Origin: Actinomycetes bacterium
Lineage (GTDB): Bacteria > Actinomycetota > Acidimicrobiia > Acidimicrobiales > Microtrichaceae
Assembly (NCBI GenBank): GCA_023423475.1
Contig: JAFAFN010000583.1
Span: forward strand, 1-6,229
Direction: 5' to 3'
Length of the DNA stretch: 6,229 bases
Below are positions 5,054 through 6,229 of the stretch, piece by piece. Made by a program: the position numbers and the translations under genes. The notes beneath the pieces are model-generated. The model was not told the origin of the DNA and ran no database searches. It worked only from the letters and a program-made list of their open reading frames with translations. Positions within the stretch are counted from its first letter, which is position 1. The number at the start of each line of letters is the position of its first letter.

Positions 5054-6055
5054 GTGAGCGAGGAATCCGACCAGCTGCCCGACGACCACGACCCGGTGGA
5101 GGACGAGATCCTCGATGAGGGCGACGGCGACGGATCGGGCCACGACGGTACTGGTGGGGACCCGCGACGCAAGTGGTTGATCGTCGGTGCGGTCGCCCTG
5201 GTCGCGCTGCTCGGCCTCGTCCTGGCACTCGTGCTCGGGGGCGGAGGCGACGACAAGGACACCGTCGATCCGTCGACGACCACGACCGCCCGTGACGTCC
5301 CGACCCGAGTGCTGCCTGCCGACCAGGCCGAGATCGCGACGGTCAAGGACTCGATCGACCTGATCGACGTCTTCGCCGAAGCACCCGAGGGCTGGAACGA
5401 CTCCACCGAAGCGGTCCGCATCGACGACGCGGCGGTCGAGCTCGGCGAGCAGGGCCCGAAGGCGGACGGACCGCTGCCCACGATCGACGAGCCGATCATG
5501 GGCCGCTACGCGGTCGAAGGCGGCTGGGAGTTCTCGAACCCGGGCCCCTACCTGCCGCCACAGCCGATGACGTTCCTGATCGTCGAGCGGCGTGACGACT
5601 GGGCGAAGGTCCTGATGCCGCTGCGCCCGAACCACACCGAGGGCTACATCCGCCTCTCCGACGTCGACGTCACCACGACCGAGTACCGCATCGAGATCAC
5701 GCTCTCGGACACGACGCTGAAGGCCTACGACGGTGACGAGGTCATCGCCGCCACGAAGGTCGTCATCGGCACGCCGTTCTCGCAGACCCCGACCGGGCTC
5801 TTCTACGTGACCGACATGGTCCCCTACGAGAACCCCGACGGTGCGTACGGCCCCATCGCCTTGGCCACCAACGGCTACAGCGAGTGGATGGACGAGTTCG
5901 ACACCGGTGTCCCGGTCGTCGCGATGCACGGCACGAACCGGCCCGACCAGGTCGGCCAGCAGCTCTCGAACGGCTGCATCCGTGTCCCCAACGACATCAT
6001 CGAGAGGCTCGCCGAGACCGTCCCCCAGGGCACCCCGGTCCTCATCACGCCCTGA
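5054..6055 (+). CDS. L,D-transpeptidase (YkuD family), membrane-anchored
   Basis: 333 residues. An acidic cytoplasmic N-terminus (1-36) precedes one TM helix (about 41-62), a Thr-rich linker, an intermediate region of about 85-205 that may include an SH3-like part (FLIVERRDDWAKVLMP to EGYIRLSDV), and a YkuD domain (about 210-333). The catalytic signature is present: PTG at 246-248, HGT at 292-294 and SNGCIRV at 305-311, with C309 the nucleophile. Such enzymes form 3-3 cross-links or attach proteins to peptidoglycan, outside the membrane. GTG-5054 is the first possible start after an in-frame TAA at 5042-5044; its ribosome site is weak. It probably once lay directly behind the LysM gene, before the M23 segment came between them. 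Its stop lies 18 bp from the stop of the convergent gene. Confidence 0.92.
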   Translation: MSEESDQLPDDHDPVEDEILDEGDGDGSGHDGTGGDPRRKWLIVGAVALVALLGLVLALVLGGGGDDKDTVDPSTTTTARDVPTRVLPADQAEIATVKDSIDLIDVFAEAPEGWNDSTEAVRIDDAAVELGEQGPKADGPLPTIDEPIMGRYAVEGGWEFSNPGPYLPPQPMTFLIVERRDDWAKVLMPLRPNHTEGYIRLSDVDVTTTEYRIEITLSDTTLKAYDGDEVIAATKVVIGTPFSQTPTGLFYVTDMVPYENPDGAYGPIALATNGYSEWMDEFDTGVPVVAMHGTNRPDQVGQQLSNGCIRVPNDIIERLAETVPQGTPVLITP

Positions 6056-6065
6056 TCCGGACGTC

Positions 6066-6095
6066 GATGGGCGTCAGCCCAGGCGGAGGCCCATC
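6066..6095. terminator. Possible shared terminator between convergent genes
   Basis: TGGGC-GTCA-GCCCA (6068-6081) is nested in a wider repeat GATGGGC-16 nt-GCCCATC (6066-6072 with 6089-6095). It lies where the plus-strand YkuD gene and the minus-strand gene converge, overlapping the end of the latter. No T-run follows on either strand, so it is only a candidate bidirectional terminator. Confidence 0.3.
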
Positions 6096-6229
6096 TCCTC
6101 GAGGCGCACCTCGGCACTCTCTTCGCTGACACCGAGGATGCAGGCGATGGCACGCATGTCGTCACGACGGATCGTGAGCACACGGCCGTTGAAGTCCTGG
6201 CGCTGCACCTGGATCATGCGGAGGTAGCG
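6074..6229 (-). CDS. Conserved-looking protein of unknown function (C-terminal part)
   Basis: The last 51 codons of a minus-strand gene that begins beyond the right edge; the stop is the complement of TCA at 6074-6076. The visible peptide includes RYLRMIQVQRQDFNGRVLTI, then RRDDMRAIACILGVS and EESAEVRLEEMGLRLG. It is probably mostly helical after a short beta-like stretch; the segment from MRAIACILGVS onward could be a small helix-turn-helix-like or winged unit. Strong G/C preference at codon third positions and a protein-like amino-acid mix support it as real. I do not recognise the family. It is transcribed towards the YkuD gene and is not part of the pilus/cell-wall operon. Confidence 0.7.
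   Translation of the reverse strand, partial: RYLRMIQVQRQDFNGRVLTIRRDDMRAIACILGVSEESAEVRLEEMGLRLG

Noticed and set aside
4724..5929. Long minus-strand open frame of about 400 codons opposite the YkuD gene
   Set aside because: It is antisense to a gene with clear YkuD catalytic motifs, its product is an Arg/Val/Asp-rich composition typical of reverse-strand reading in high-GC DNA, and it crosses the LysM remnant and the spacer.

Overview
The window is very GC-rich, with tightly packed genes and GTG/ATG starts overlapping upstream stops, as in high-GC Actinomycetota. The gene set is a run of TadE/TadG-type pseudopilins followed by membrane and LysM proteins and an L,D-transpeptidase. Together with the codon use this suggests an Acidimicrobiia-like actinobacterium (Ilumatobacter type). 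That placement is inference from gene content and style only.

Layout, left to right on the plus strand: the tail of an upstream CDS (to 52); three small single-TM pseudopilin-like proteins (about 49-489, 486-965, 958-1443); a membrane protein with a degenerate kinase domain inside and an FG-GAP/VCBS-like ectodomain outside (1440-2684); and a membrane-anchored LysM protein (2681-3520). These genes overlap by 4-8 bases and read as one operon, the distal part of a Tad/Flp pilus locus. A 203-bp spacer and a secreted M23-type metallopeptidase (3724-4677) follow, with a looser base composition. Next is a non-coding stretch holding a second, truncated copy of the last 130 bp of the LysM gene (4850-4979). 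After an 8-bp GC-rich stem-loop comes a YkuD L,D-transpeptidase (5054-6055). A convergent minus-strand gene of unknown function enters from the right edge and stops at 6074.

The two LysM 3' ends are direct repeats (120 of 130 bases identical by hand alignment) bracketing the M23 gene. The simplest reading is that about 1.46 kb, carrying the M23 gene and a replacement 3' end for the LysM gene, was inserted between an ancestral LysM gene and the YkuD gene.

Functionally the window joins pilus parts (TadE/TadG-like proteins) with three kinds of cell-wall protein: LysM binding, M23 hydrolysis and L,D-crosslinking. A plausible but unproven theme is local wall remodelling where the pilus crosses the envelope, with the pseudokinase/FG-GAP protein as a transmembrane scaffold or sensor. 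Other points of interest are the apparent CTG start with a tandem heptapeptide repeat in the first pseudopilin, and several strong inverted repeats.
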